Shown: positions 33,658 through 42,330 of the stretch, in pieces
Layout: each line of letters opens with the position of its first letter
Numbering within the stretch: the first letter of the stretch is position 1
Assembly: GCF_030811595.1 (NCBI RefSeq)
Contig: NZ_JAUSRB010000002.1
Location: 7,936,001-8,000,000, forward strand
DNA from: Streptosporangium brasiliense
GTDB taxonomy: Bacteria; Actinomycetota; Actinomycetes; Streptosporangiales; Streptosporangiaceae
Reading direction: 5' to 3'
DNA: 64,000 bases
Notes under the pieces: model-generated
Database searches by the model: none
Seen by the model: the letters and a program-made list of their open reading frames with translations, nothing else
What the model was told of the DNA's origin: nothing
Made by a program: the position numbers and the translations under genes

Positions 33658-35013
33658 ATGCCCCAAACCGCCGTGGTGCCCTCACCTGAGGCCCCGACGA
33701 CCCTCGAACAGCTCCTTGACCGAGGGCGAGTCCAGGGTCACCTTTCACTCGCGGAGCTGCGCCACGCCTTCGCCGAGGCAGGGATCAGCCCGACCGAAGG
33801 CAGGTCGATCCTGCGGGAGCTCACCGAGGCGGGCGTCAGCCTGGCCGCCGAGAACGAGCCCACGCTCGCGGCCTCCGCCAAGAAGTCGGCCGCCAAGACC
33901 GCCACCCGCAAGACCGCCGCCCGCAAGACGAAGGCCACGCCCGACAGGCCCGTCCAGGACAAGAAGGCGGCCGTCGCCCGGACCGAGCCCGCCGCCAAGG
34001 ACGTCAAGAACGTCGACTCCGAGATCGACGAGGATGAGTGGGCCGCCGCCGAGGAGGCCGAGCTGGAGGCCGAGCCGACCCTGGACCTGGACGACCAGTC
34101 CTCGGTCATGGGCGACTCGGTGCACACCTACCTCAAGTCGATCGGCCGCCGCACGCTGCTGACCGCCGCCCAGGAGGTCGAGCTCGCCAAGCGGATCGAG
34201 GCGGGCCTGTACGCCGAGTCCAAGCTGGAGGCCGAGCCGGGCCTGTCCGCCGCCATGCGCGACGACCTGGAGTGGGTGGCCGAGGACGGCCGCCGCGCCA
34301 AGGACCACATGCTGGAGGCCAACCTCCGGCTGGTCGTCTCGGTGGCGAAGAAATACACCGACCGCGGCATGGCCCTGCTCGACGTGGTCCAGGAGGGCAA
34401 CCTCGGCCTGATCCGCGCGGTGGAGAAGTTCGACTACACCAAGGGCTACAAGTTCTCCACCTACGCCATGTGGTGGATCCGGCAGGCCATCCAGCGCGGT
34501 TTCGCCGACTCCGCCCGCACCATCCGGCTGCCGGTCCACGTGCTGGAGATGCTGTCCAAGCTGTCGCGCGTCGAGCGTGACATGCACCAGCGTCTCGGCC
34601 GCGAGCCCACGCCCGAGGAGCTGGCGGTCGAGCTGGACAAGACTCCCGACCAGATCGAGGAGCTGCTGCGCACCAGCCGCCAGCCGATCAGCCTCAACGC
34701 CACCATCGGCGAGGACGGCGAGACCACCATCGGCGACCTCATCGAGGACGTCGACTCGCCCGAGGCCTCCGAGGTGGTGGACCGCCAGCTACTCGGCGAG
34801 CAGCTGCGCGGCGTGCTCGGCAACCTCTCTCCCCGGGAGGCGAAGATAATGGCCCTGCGTTTCGGCCTCGTCGACGGCAAGCCCCACACCCTCGACGAGA
34901 TCGGCAAGCACCTCGGCCTGACCCGCGAGCGCATCCGTCAGCTGGAGAAGGAGTCCCTCTCCAAGCTGCGCCACCCCAGCAACACCCGTCCGCTGCTCGA
35001 CTGGGCCAGCTGA
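33658..35013 (+). CDS. RNA polymerase sigma factor, primary-like (group 1/2 sigma-70)
   Basis: A 451-residue sigma factor. The N-terminal ~170 residues have Ala/Lys-rich tracts (KKSAAKTATRKTAARKTKATP) and an acidic stretch, as in HrdB-like factors. Region 1.2 begins SVHTYLKSIGRRTLLTAAQEVELAKRIE, region 2 contains LRLVVSVAKKYTDRGM and STYAMWWIRQAIQR, and region 4 contains TLDEIGKHLGLTRERIRQLEKESLSKL. The C-terminus reads RHPSNTRPLLDWAS, not the SRSQVLRDYLD ending of HrdB, so it may be a second, stress-linked primary-like factor. The ATG at 33658 has GGAGGAGG. The ECF-type promoter upstream supports stress control. Confidence 0.88.
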   Translation: MPQTAVVPSPEAPTTLEQLLDRGRVQGHLSLAELRHAFAEAGISPTEGRSILRELTEAGVSLAAENEPTLAASAKKSAAKTATRKTAARKTKATPDRPVQDKKAAVARTEPAAKDVKNVDSEIDEDEWAAAEEAELEAEPTLDLDDQSSVMGDSVHTYLKSIGRRTLLTAAQEVELAKRIEAGLYAESKLEAEPGLSAAMRDDLEWVAEDGRRAKDHMLEANLRLVVSVAKKYTDRGMALLDVVQEGNLGLIRAVEKFDYTKGYKFSTYAMWWIRQAIQRGFADSARTIRLPVHVLEMLSKLSRVERDMHQRLGREPTPEELAVELDKTPDQIEELLRTSRQPISLNATIGEDGETTIGDLIEDVDSPEASEVVDRQLLGEQLRGVLGNLSPREAKIMALRFGLVDGKPHTLDEIGKHLGLTRERIRQLEKESLSKLRHPSNTRPLLDWAS

Positions 35014-35021
35014 CCTTCTCA

Positions 35022-35051
35022 GGCGCCGCCGCGACCGTCCGCGGCGGCGCC
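35022..35051 (+). terminator. Hairpin after the sigma-factor gene
   Basis: A perfect 12-base stem, GGCGCCGCCGCG (35022-35033) with CGCGGCGGCGCC (35040-35051), and a 6-base loop, 8 bases after the stop codon. Confidence 0.8.
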
Positions 35052-35155
35052 TCGCCATGTCCGGCCCCGGCCGGGCCCGGCGGCCCCTGACGGCTCCGCC
35101 GGGAGCCGCTCCCGCGCCGGCGGACGCCGGCCGTGCCACCGGCCCGCCCGCGGAT

Positions 35156-35360
35156 CCCCCACAGGCCGGTCAGCCCGGCAACCGGCCGACCGACCACCGC
35201 CGACCCATGCCGGCCACCATCAGCCCATGGACCGATCAGCCGGTCAACCGACCACCGGTCGGCCCGCAGACCGGTCAGCAGGCCACTGCCGGCTCATAAG
35301 CCGTCAACCGGTCAGGCGGTCGACCGGTCGACGGCGGCCCACAGGCCGGTCAGCCGGCCA
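35156..35360. repeat. ACCGGT/CCGGTCAGC-rich degenerate repeats
   Basis: The stretch between the sigma-factor terminator and the end of the Gdx gene is built of many imperfect copies of a ~9-base element like CCGGTCAGC/CCGGTCAAC with ACCGGT palindromes. No gene fits here. The last copies overlap the 3' end of the SMR gene, which reads through GGCCAGCCGG. Confidence 0.55.
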
Positions 35361-35664
35361 GCCGGGCCAGCACGATCCCGCCGACGATCAGCGCGAGCGC
35401 CGCCAGACGCCCGGCGCTCAGCGGGTCGCCGTGCAGCGCGACCCCCAGCCCGATGGCGCCGATGGCGCCGATGCCGGTGAACACGGCGTAGGCCGTGCCG
35501 ACGGGGAGGGTCTGCATGGACTTCGACAGCAGCCAGACCGCGACGGCCGCCAGCGCGAAGCAGATCACCGTGGGGATCGGCCGGGTGAACCCCTCGGTCG
35601 GCTTGATGCTCTGCGACCAGGCGATCTCCACCAGCCCCGCCAGTACGAGCAGGACCCAGTTCAT
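35350..35664 (-). CDS. SMR-family transporter, SugE/Gdx (guanidinium exporter) type
   Basis: A 104-residue four-helix protein. The essential glutamate in TM1 (AGLVEIAWSQSIKP) and the SugE/Gdx-like LPVGTAYAVFTGIGAIGAIGLG are visible. Gdx proteins export guanidinium with protons as dual-topology dimers; QacE-type relatives export quaternary amines. The SQSIKPTEGFTRP loop is nearer SugE than EmrE. Its ATG overlaps the azoreductase stop (ATGA), so both are controlled by the operator upstream of azoR. I see no guanidine riboswitch. Confidence 0.85.
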   Translation of the reverse strand: MNWVLLVLAGLVEIAWSQSIKPTEGFTRPIPTVICFALAAVAVWLLSKSMQTLPVGTAYAVFTGIGAIGAIGLGVALHGDPLSAGRLAALALIVGGIVLARLAG

Positions 35665-36317
35665 TGCCGGACCGGCTCTGCGGCCAGCTCCACGGCCAGC
35701 TTGCGGGCGGCGGCGAGGGACTCCTCGTGCTCGCCCCGCGCGCCGGCCAGCAGGGGGTCGACCAGCGAGTTGGTCAGCTCGGCGTGGACGAACGTGACGT
35801 CCTCGACGCCGAAGTGCCCGAGGAAGAAGTCACGCAGGTAACGCTCCTCGTGGTCGAAGGGCTCCTTGGGCGTGCCGGGGCCGTAGGCCCCTCCCCGCGC
35901 GCCCGTGACGACGAACCTCCGGCCCGTCAGCTTCATCCGGGGGAAGGTCACCTGGTCGATCCAGGCCTTCAGCGCCGAAGGGAGCGAGTAGTTGTACATC
36001 GGCGTGCCGATCAGCACGACGTCGGCGGCCACCAGTTCGGCGAGGAGCGGTTCGATGATCGCCCAGGCCTCCTCCTGGGCCGGGGTCCGCACCGCCTCCC
36101 GGTAGCGGCCGATGTCGGTGATGCCGTAGGCCATGACGTTGTCGCAGATCTCCGTCCAGGCCTGCCCGATGTGCGGGACGGGGTCGGCCGCGAGGTCCCG
36201 GTAGGAGTATCCGCCCCCGGGGTTGGCGGCGCGCCATGCCCCGGCGAACGCCTCCGACAGCTCGCGGGAGAAGGACGCGCGGCGGGCGCTGGCGTCCAGG
36301 TGCAGCAGGTGGCTCAT
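35661..36317 (-). CDS. FMN-dependent NADH-azoreductase
   Basis: A 218-residue flavodoxin-like AzoR. The FMN-binding loop is LDASARRASFSRELSEAFAGAW near residue 5, followed by VLIGTPMYNYSLPSALKAWIDQVTFP (~90-115) and TGARGGAYGPGTPKEPFDHEERYL (~130-155). AzoR enzymes reduce quinones and azo compounds. The ATG at 36317 has GGAGAG upstream; the longer open frame starts inside the operator and is not used. Transcribed from a region with a perfect 17-base inverted repeat, followed by the Gdx gene. Confidence 0.88.
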   Translation of the reverse strand: MSHLLHLDASARRASFSRELSEAFAGAWRAANPGGGYSYRDLAADPVPHIGQAWTEICDNVMAYGITDIGRYREAVRTPAQEEAWAIIEPLLAELVAADVVLIGTPMYNYSLPSALKAWIDQVTFPRMKLTGRRFVVTGARGGAYGPGTPKEPFDHEERYLRDFFLGHFGVEDVTFVHAELTNSLVDPLLAGARGEHEESLAAARKLAVELAAEPVRQ

Positions 36318-36340
36318 GGCTCTCCGTTCCATCAATAAGT

Positions 36341-36388
36341 GGACATGATGTCCGCTTAACATCGTAACGCCAAGCGGACATCATGTCC
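36341..36388. promoter_or_regulatory. Two-site operator upstream of the azoreductase operon
   Basis: GGACATGATGTCCGCTT (36341-36357) and AAGCGGACATCATGTCC (36372-36388) are exact inverse complements with a 14-base spacer. Each arm holds a 13-base odd palindrome GGACAT-N-ATGTCC. This is typical of a TetR- or MarR-type repressor dimer site in two copies. The left site begins 24 bases before the azoR start. Confidence 0.75.
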
Positions 36389-36626
36389 ATTTGGCCGCCC
36401 GAAGACCGCTCCTCCGCCGGCCAGACATGGAGTGAAGGCGTAGAACGGGATCACGGCCTCACCCTGCGTGACGCAGGTGGTCGCGGCGGCGGCGGAGCTC
36501 GCCGTACAGCCGACCTCGGTGACTCGCCGGTCCGGGGCTCGCGGTTCAGACACAAGGGCGCCTCCTACCGGCAGCGTTCGGCACCCTCGATCAGCCTGTC
36601 TCGCCCCTTCATGCCGCCACCCTATC
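36389..36626. other. Intergenic region, no gene called
   Basis: Frames are open on both strands, but none has a start with a ribosome site, a family motif or a convincing end. The regulator expected for the azoR operator is not encoded here. Confidence 0.5.
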
Positions 36627-36664
36627 CAAACATTTGTCACAAACATATGTTTTGCACATATGTT
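36627..36664. promoter_or_regulatory. TetR-type operator cluster in front of the desaturase gene
   Basis: Three overlapping AT-rich palindromic units lie within 50 bases of the start: CAAACATTTG (36627-36636), CAAACATATGTTTTG (36640-36654) and ACATATGT (36656-36663). The CAAAC/GTTTG ends resemble the palindromes in the promoter of the tetR gene at 39796-39822. A weak TATGTT at 36659-36664 could be a -10 covered by the operator. Confidence 0.6.
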
Positions 36665-36676
36665 CAAAACGTGTGT

Positions 36677-37717
36677 ATGGTCGGCGACATGGCACAAGCA
36701 ACCGCAACGGCCACGGCCGCGAGCGACTTCAGCCGCCTGTCCAGACGCATCAGACAGGCCGGGCTCCTCGACCGCCGCCCCCGCTACTACCTGGTACGGC
36801 TCAGCACGGTGGCAGGTCTCTACCTGGCGGGCGTGGCCGCGTTCTTCCGGCTCGGTGACTCCTGGCTCCAGGTGCCGCTGGCCGCCTGCTCCGCGATCGT
36901 CTTCGCCCAGGTCGCCCTCGTGCTGCACGACCTGGCGCACCGGCAGATCTTCCTTGCCCGAGGGCCGAGCGAGGCCCTCGGACGCCTCGGCGGCAATCTC
37001 GGGATCGGCCTCAGTTATGGCTGGTGGATGAACAAGCACACCCGCCACCACGCCAACCCCAACCACGAGAACCTCGATCCGGACGTCGTGCCCGACGTCC
37101 TGGTGTGGTCACAGGAGCAGGCGCGTGACAGCCGCGGGCCGGCCCGGCTCATCGGCGGCCGGCAGGCGCTGTTGTTCTACCCGCTGCTCCTGCTGGAGGG
37201 GCTCAACCTGCACGTGGGCGGCATCCGCGCGCTGCGCCGGCCCTGGATGAAACACCGCGTCCTGGAGGGCGCGCTGCTGCTCGCCCACTCCGTGCTCTAC
37301 CTGGGCGCGCTGGCCTGGGTCCTGTCACCGGGCAAGGCCCTGGTCTTCTTCGCCGTGCACCAGGGGCTGTTCGGCCTCTACATGGGCTGCGTCTTCGCCC
37401 CCGGCCACAAGGGCATGCCGACGCTGACCGGGGAAGCCACCCAGGACTTCCTGCGCAAGCAGGTGCTCACCACCCGCAACGTGCGCGGCGGCCGCTTCGT
37501 CGACATCGCCATGGGCGGGCTCAACTACCAGATCGAACACCACCTGTTTCCCAACATGCCCGCCCCCAACCTGCGCCGGGCGCAACCCATCGTGCGGGCC
37601 TACTGCCGCCGGCTCGGCCTGCCGTACCACGAAGTCAGTTTTTTGACCTCGCACAGCGAGGCCCTCCGTCACCTGCACCACGCCGGTGCCCCCCTCCGCG
37701 AGAAAGGCCGCCCATGA
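36677..37717 (+). CDS. Membrane fatty acid desaturase
   Basis: A 346-residue membrane di-iron enzyme. Histidine boxes are HDLAHR (~85-90), HTRHH (~117-121) and QIEHHLFP (~287-294), with hydrophobic helix pairs between. It would insert a double bond into acyl chains of lipids or acyl-CoA. ATGs at 36677 and 36689 are in frame; neither has a clear ribosome site, and the first lies only ~13 bases after a putative -10, so a near-leaderless mRNA is possible. The stop overlaps the start of a DHA2 transporter (ATGA). Palindromes upstream point to the TetR at 39237-39773. Confidence 0.9.
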   Translation: MVGDMAQATATATAASDFSRLSRRIRQAGLLDRRPRYYLVRLSTVAGLYLAGVAAFFRLGDSWLQVPLAACSAIVFAQVALVLHDLAHRQIFLARGPSEALGRLGGNLGIGLSYGWWMNKHTRHHANPNHENLDPDVVPDVLVWSQEQARDSRGPARLIGGRQALLFYPLLLLEGLNLHVGGIRALRRPWMKHRVLEGALLLAHSVLYLGALAWVLSPGKALVFFAVHQGLFGLYMGCVFAPGHKGMPTLTGEATQDFLRKQVLTTRNVRGGRFVDIAMGGLNYQIEHHLFPNMPAPNLRRAQPIVRAYCRRLGLPYHEVSFLTSHSEALRHLHHAGAPLREKGRP

Positions 37718-39240
37718 AAGCCGGACGCAAGCAGTGGATCGGGCTGGCCGTCCTGGTCCTGCCCGTACTTCTGATCTCCGTCGACCTGCACGTGTTGTCG
37801 TACGCGCTGCCGTTCATCAGCGCCGACCTGGCGCCGAGCGGTTCCCAGCTGCTGTGGATCATCGACATCTACCCGTTCATGCTGGCCGGACTGCTGCTGC
37901 CGATGGGCACGCTGGGCGACCGGGTCGGACGGCGACGGCTGCTGATGGCCGGGGCGGCAGCGTTCGGCGCCGCCTCCGCGGTCGCCGCCTTCTCCCCCAG
38001 CGCGGACCTGCTCATCGCCACGCGGGCCCTGCTCGGGGTGGGCGGCGCCACGCTGATGCCCTCGACGCTGTCGCTGATCCGCAACATGTTCCACGACGAC
38101 GGCCGGCGCCGGATCGCCATCTCCATCTGGACCGGCGCGTTCGCCGGCGGCGCCATGCTGGGTCCGCTGATGGGCGGCGCGCTGCTGGAGCACTTCTGGT
38201 GGGGTTCGGTGTTCCTGGTCAACCTGCCGGTGATGGCGCTGCTGCTGATCCTGGCGCCACTGCTGCTCCCCGAATCGCGTGACCCGCACCCGAGCCGGCT
38301 CGACCTTCTCAGCGTGGTCCTGTCGCTGGGCGCGATCCTGCCCATGATCTACGGGATCCAGCACATCGCCCAGGAGGGCTTCGGCTGGCCGCCGGTGCTG
38401 GCCATCGTGACCGGCCTGGCGCTGGGAGCCGCTTTCGTCCGCCGCCAGCGCTCGACGACCGATCCGATGCTGGACGTGCACCTGTTCAGCAGCCGCGCCT
38501 TCACCGCCGCCATCAGCGCCAACACCCTCGGCGTCTTCGCCATGGTCGGCTCCAGCCTCTTCACTACCCAGTACCTGCAGATGGTCATGGGAGCCCGGCC
38601 GCTCATCGCCGGCCTGTACGCGCTGCCCTCGGCGGGGATGGCGATGCTCGCCGCGGGGCTGGCCCCCGTCCTGGTCCGCAAGATCCGTCCCGGGCTGGTG
38701 GTCTGCGCCGGACTGCTCGTCGGCGCCGGCGGGTTCGCGCTGCTGTCCAGGCTGGACGTGACCGGCCAGAGCGGCCTGCTGATCGCCGGGATCATGCTGA
38801 TGGCCGGCGGCGTCACCCTCGTCCTGACCGTCTCCTCCGACCTGATCATCACCGCCGCCCCGCCGGAGCGGGCGGGCTCGGTCGCCGGACTGTCGCAGGT
38901 GGCCACCGAGTTCGGCGGCGCGCTCGGCATCTCCCTGCTCGGCAGCATCGGCACCGCCGTCTACCGGGGACACCTCAGCGACGCCGGCGCTCCCGCATCG
39001 GCGCTGGACACCCTCGGCGGCGCCCTGGAGTCGGCGCGGCACCTGCCGGAACCGGCTGGGACCACTCTGACCGCCGCGGCCCGCGAGGCCTTCACGCAAG
39101 GCCAGCACCACGCCATGATCGCCGCAGCCGTGGGTCTGTGCCTGATGGCGCTGCTCGCGCCGGTCATGTTGCGTTCCGTACGGCGTGCGAGCCGGCCGCG
39201 ACCTCGCCCGGACCACTCCGGACGGCACGTGATGCGTTAG
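37714..39240 (+). CDS. DHA2-family MFS transporter
   Basis: A 508-residue, ~14-helix exporter. It has TM1 VLLISVDLHVLSYALPFI, A-motif GTLGDRVGRRRLL, TM4 ALLGVGGATLMPSTLSLIRNMF and TM5 GAFAGGAMLGPLMGG. It has the SmvA/QacA-like SVDLHVL variant at the place of the LDxTIVNVALP motif. It is translationally coupled to the desaturase and ends convergently with tetR (4-base overlap). Likely exports a toxic amphiphile or lipid; substrate unknown. Confidence 0.88.
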   Translation: MKAGRKQWIGLAVLVLPVLLISVDLHVLSYALPFISADLAPSGSQLLWIIDIYPFMLAGLLLPMGTLGDRVGRRRLLMAGAAAFGAASAVAAFSPSADLLIATRALLGVGGATLMPSTLSLIRNMFHDDGRRRIAISIWTGAFAGGAMLGPLMGGALLEHFWWGSVFLVNLPVMALLLILAPLLLPESRDPHPSRLDLLSVVLSLGAILPMIYGIQHIAQEGFGWPPVLAIVTGLALGAAFVRRQRSTTDPMLDVHLFSSRAFTAAISANTLGVFAMVGSSLFTTQYLQMVMGARPLIAGLYALPSAGMAMLAAGLAPVLVRKIRPGLVVCAGLLVGAGGFALLSRLDVTGQSGLLIAGIMLMAGGVTLVLTVSSDLIITAAPPERAGSVAGLSQVATEFGGALGISLLGSIGTAVYRGHLSDAGAPASALDTLGGALESARHLPEPAGTTLTAAAREAFTQGQHHAMIAAAVGLCLMALLAPVMLRSVRRASRPRPRPDHSGRHVMR

Positions 39241-39773
39241 CCGGCGACCACTTCGGCCACCGACCGGATACCGGCGGCCAGGTCGTGAGCCGTCGGGGCG
39301 TTGTCCGGATCGATCTGCCATCGCACCAGCAGGCCGATGAACAGCGTCAACAGCACCTGCGCACCCGCCTCGTCCTGGCGTGGCAGGCGCTGGGCCAGCT
39401 CACGCTGGGCCAGCGCCTGCCCTTCAGCCAGGCGGGCTCGCACTTCGGGGAGATGAGGTGCCTGCGCCAGCGTCTCGACGTTGGCTCGCCACACCATCGG
39501 ATTGGCTCGGAAGGATTCGATCAGTTCTGCCCAGAACGCTTCGAACCACTCCTTGGAGTCGTCCGGGAACGCCTTGAGGACCTCCGCGACCGCTTCCCCG
39601 GTCACCTCGATCATCGCCTGGGTGAGCAGGGCGTCTTTGGAGCGGAAGTGATAGTTGATCGCGGCGAGGTTGCTGCCGGAGACGGCGACGATGTCCCGGA
39701 CCGTCGTGCGGGCATATCCGCGCTCGGACAGGCACTGCTTGGCCGCGGCCAGCAAATCCTCAGGAACTCCCAC
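39237..39773 (-). CDS. TetR-family regulator
   Basis: A 178-residue repressor. The N-terminal DNA-binding domain is EDLLAAAKQCLSERGYARTTVRDIVAVSGSNLAAINYHFRSKDALL over three helices, with the YHFRSK at the end of the recognition helix. A helical ligand domain follows (MVWRANVETLAQAPHL, LLTLFIGLLVRWQID). I chose the GTG at 39773, which gives the normal N-terminus; upstream codons in the frame run through a palindrome. It faces the desaturase-MFS pair and probably represses it and itself. Confidence 0.88.
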   Translation of the reverse strand: MGVPEDLLAAAKQCLSERGYARTTVRDIVAVSGSNLAAINYHFRSKDALLTQAMIEVTGEAVAEVLKAFPDDSKEWFEAFWAELIESFRANPMVWRANVETLAQAPHLPEVRARLAEGQALAQRELAQRLPRQDEAGAQVLLTLFIGLLVRWQIDPDNAPTAHDLAAGIRSVAEVVAG

Positions 39774-39795
39774 GCGGGCGATCCTACCAGCACCG

Positions 39796-39822
39796 CAAAC
39801 AAGCGTTTCAAACACTCGTTTG
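39796..39822. promoter_or_regulatory. Palindromes in the tetR promoter
   Basis: CAAACAAGCGTTTC (39796-39809) and CAAACACTCGTTTG (39809-39822) lie head to tail. The second has perfect 5-base arms CAAAC/GTTTG. They resemble the CAAAC/GTTTG-bounded sites in front of the desaturase gene, consistent with autoregulation. Confidence 0.6.
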
Positions 39823-40014
39823 ACTGCTGATACCAGTCGGGGTGCCGGCAAGAAACGCGCCATAAGCCCCAAACGGCATTGGCCTTGCCCTCCATCCGTA
39901 CGGGACGGTGCAGCTGCACCGCGACCGGCGCCTGGACATGACCGGGCCGCCGTCGCCGCCGCAGGCGTGAGCGATGTCGTGACGCTTCAGGCGGGTGGCG
40001 GTGCCGCGGGATGT

Positions 40015-40847
40015 TCAGGCAATGGGGTGCGCCGCGTTCAGCAGGCGGTGCAGGTGCAGGGTGTCCGGGGCCAGAGCGGTGATCAGGACGGCGGGGCCGG
40101 CCAGCGGGGTCAGCACGGCCTGGCCGGTTGCCGGGTCGTCGCCGAACAGGCGGGCGCGGGGCGGGTGCTGGTCCAGAGCGGGGTCGACGATGAGGATCTG
40201 GCCGACGGCGCGATGGCCGGCCAGGACGGCGGGGCCGTCCCAGCCGGGTGCGCCGGGCCCGAACATGGTCTGCTGCTCCAGCAGGGGGCGTGCGTCGCGG
40301 TGGACGGTGAGGCGGGTGGACAGCCGGCCAGGCGGCTCGCCGGAGCGGCCGAGCACGACTTCTTCGCGTAGCAGGAGCCGGGCGGTCGAGGCCAGGTCGA
40401 TGGTGCAGCTCTGGCGCAGGTTGCTGCGGGCGGCCGAGATGAGCGGCTGGGGCAGCCAGTGCAGGCTGGCGTGTTCGGCCACGCGCAGGTGCACGTCATA
40501 GGTGGCATGCTCGGTCGTGGGGCCGCGCAGCGCGATGGTGGCGGCGGCGGTGGTGATGTGCAGGTGGGCCCCGTGGTCGGTAGCGGCCTCGATGCGCAGC
40601 CGGTCGCCGCCGAGGGGGGCGCTCATGACGCCGAGGATGCACACCCGTGCCCGGTCGCCGTGCGTGTGGCCGCGCCGCAGGTCGAAGGGGCCGTCGCCGG
40701 CGAGCACGGGCAGGACGGTGGTGCCTCCGGCGCGGGCGGCCCTGATGCGGGCGGTGGCGTGCACGCCCGGCACGGCTCGCTCGGCCGGCCTGGAGGCCGG
40801 CGTGGAGTCGGGGACGGGGGTCGGTGTGGGGGGAAGGGCCGCTCGGC

Positions 40848-40851
<4 letters not shown>
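40015..40851 (-). CDS. ureD: Urease accessory protein UreD
   Basis: A 278-residue scaffold protein needed, with UreF and UreG, to load nickel into urease. The core shows TTVLPVLAGDGPFDLRRGH, DRLRIEAATDHGAHLHITTAAATIALRG (in pieces) and LHWLPQPLISAARSNLRQSCTIDLAS, as in UreD. The ATG at 40851 overlaps the ureG stop (ATGA). The N-terminal ~25 residues are a Pro/Ala-rich extension. It is the last gene of the urease operon. Confidence 0.9.
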
Positions 40852-41543
<692 letters not shown>

Positions 41544-41573
41544 GGCTGCTCCAGAGGAGGATCGAAGGAGTCG

Positions 41574-42248
41574 TCAGGATGCGAACAGGCGGGCGCTCCG
41601 GACGGCGTGCTGTTCAGCGGCCATGTCGAGCAGCGGTGCGGAGGCGGCCGGCAGCGCGGCGGTCCCGTCGGTGTGGACGCGCTGCGCGGCCTCGGCCGCG
41701 GCGGCCGCTACGTGGTCGATGTCGGGGGCCAGTCGCGCGAGGACGGCGGCGGCGTCGAAGGGGTCCAACCTGAGCAGGCGGACGGTCGCGGTCACCGGGC
41801 CGCCGATGCTCTCATATGCCGCCACGTACGCGGCGTCCAGCGGGGCCAGTCCCGCGCACCGGGCGGTCACGCCGAGGACCACGGGCTGGTGGGCGCCGCG
41901 CGGCCGGGCCGCGGCCAGGGCGTCGAGCTCGGCGCAGGACCAGGTGGCCCGGGCGGCCCGCAGCAGTTGCCGGCCGAGTCTGCGCGAGGTGTGCCGCAGG
42001 GCGGGGGCGGGCGTGCGGGCGTCGGCCGCCTCCTCCAGCAGCAGCGGGTCGTGTCCGGCGGCGGCCGCGGCCGCGAGCCCGGCCGCGACCAGGCCGCTGG
42101 TGTGCAGCCGGCCGCGGCTGAACTCCTCCAGGCTCGCCACGTCCCGCACGCGTCCGGCCGTGACGGCCTCCTCGGCCCCGCCGGAGTGAGCGTGGCCTCC
42201 AGCGGGGAACCGGCCGTCGGCCAGGACGAGCAGGGCGGCACGGTTCAT
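41574..42248 (-). CDS. ureF: Urease accessory protein UreF
   Basis: A 224-residue all-helical protein that bridges UreD and UreG. Typical segments are LLVLADGRFPAGGHAHSGGAEEAV at the N-terminus, QPVVLGVTARCAGL and the helix DPFDAAAVLARLAPDI near the C-terminus. It lies between ureC and ureG, 30 bases from the latter. Alanine content is very high, as in other proteins of this cluster. Confidence 0.9.
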   Translation of the reverse strand: MNRAALLVLADGRFPAGGHAHSGGAEEAVTAGRVRDVASLEEFSRGRLHTSGLVAAGLAAAAAAGHDPLLLEEAADARTPAPALRHTSRRLGRQLLRAARATWSCAELDALAAARPRGAHQPVVLGVTARCAGLAPLDAAYVAAYESIGGPVTATVRLLRLDPFDAAAVLARLAPDIDHVAAAAAEAAQRVHTDGTAALPAASAPLLDMAAEQHAVRSARLFAS

Positions 42249-42330
42249 CGTGCGTGGCTCCCCTTCGTTGACATGGGGCGTTCATGGAGCCTGCCCATGC
42301 GTCGCGCCCCTGAAGTGTGACCGGCAGTGG

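Noticed and set aside
35156..35360. CRISPR-like repeat array
   Set aside because: The units are short (about 9 bases), degenerate and without constant spacers; it is low-complexity repeat DNA.
36356..37066. Minus-strand frame across the desaturase promoter as a regulator gene
   Set aside because: No helix-turn-helix or other motif, it runs antisense through the desaturase start and across the operators, and it has no ribosome site.
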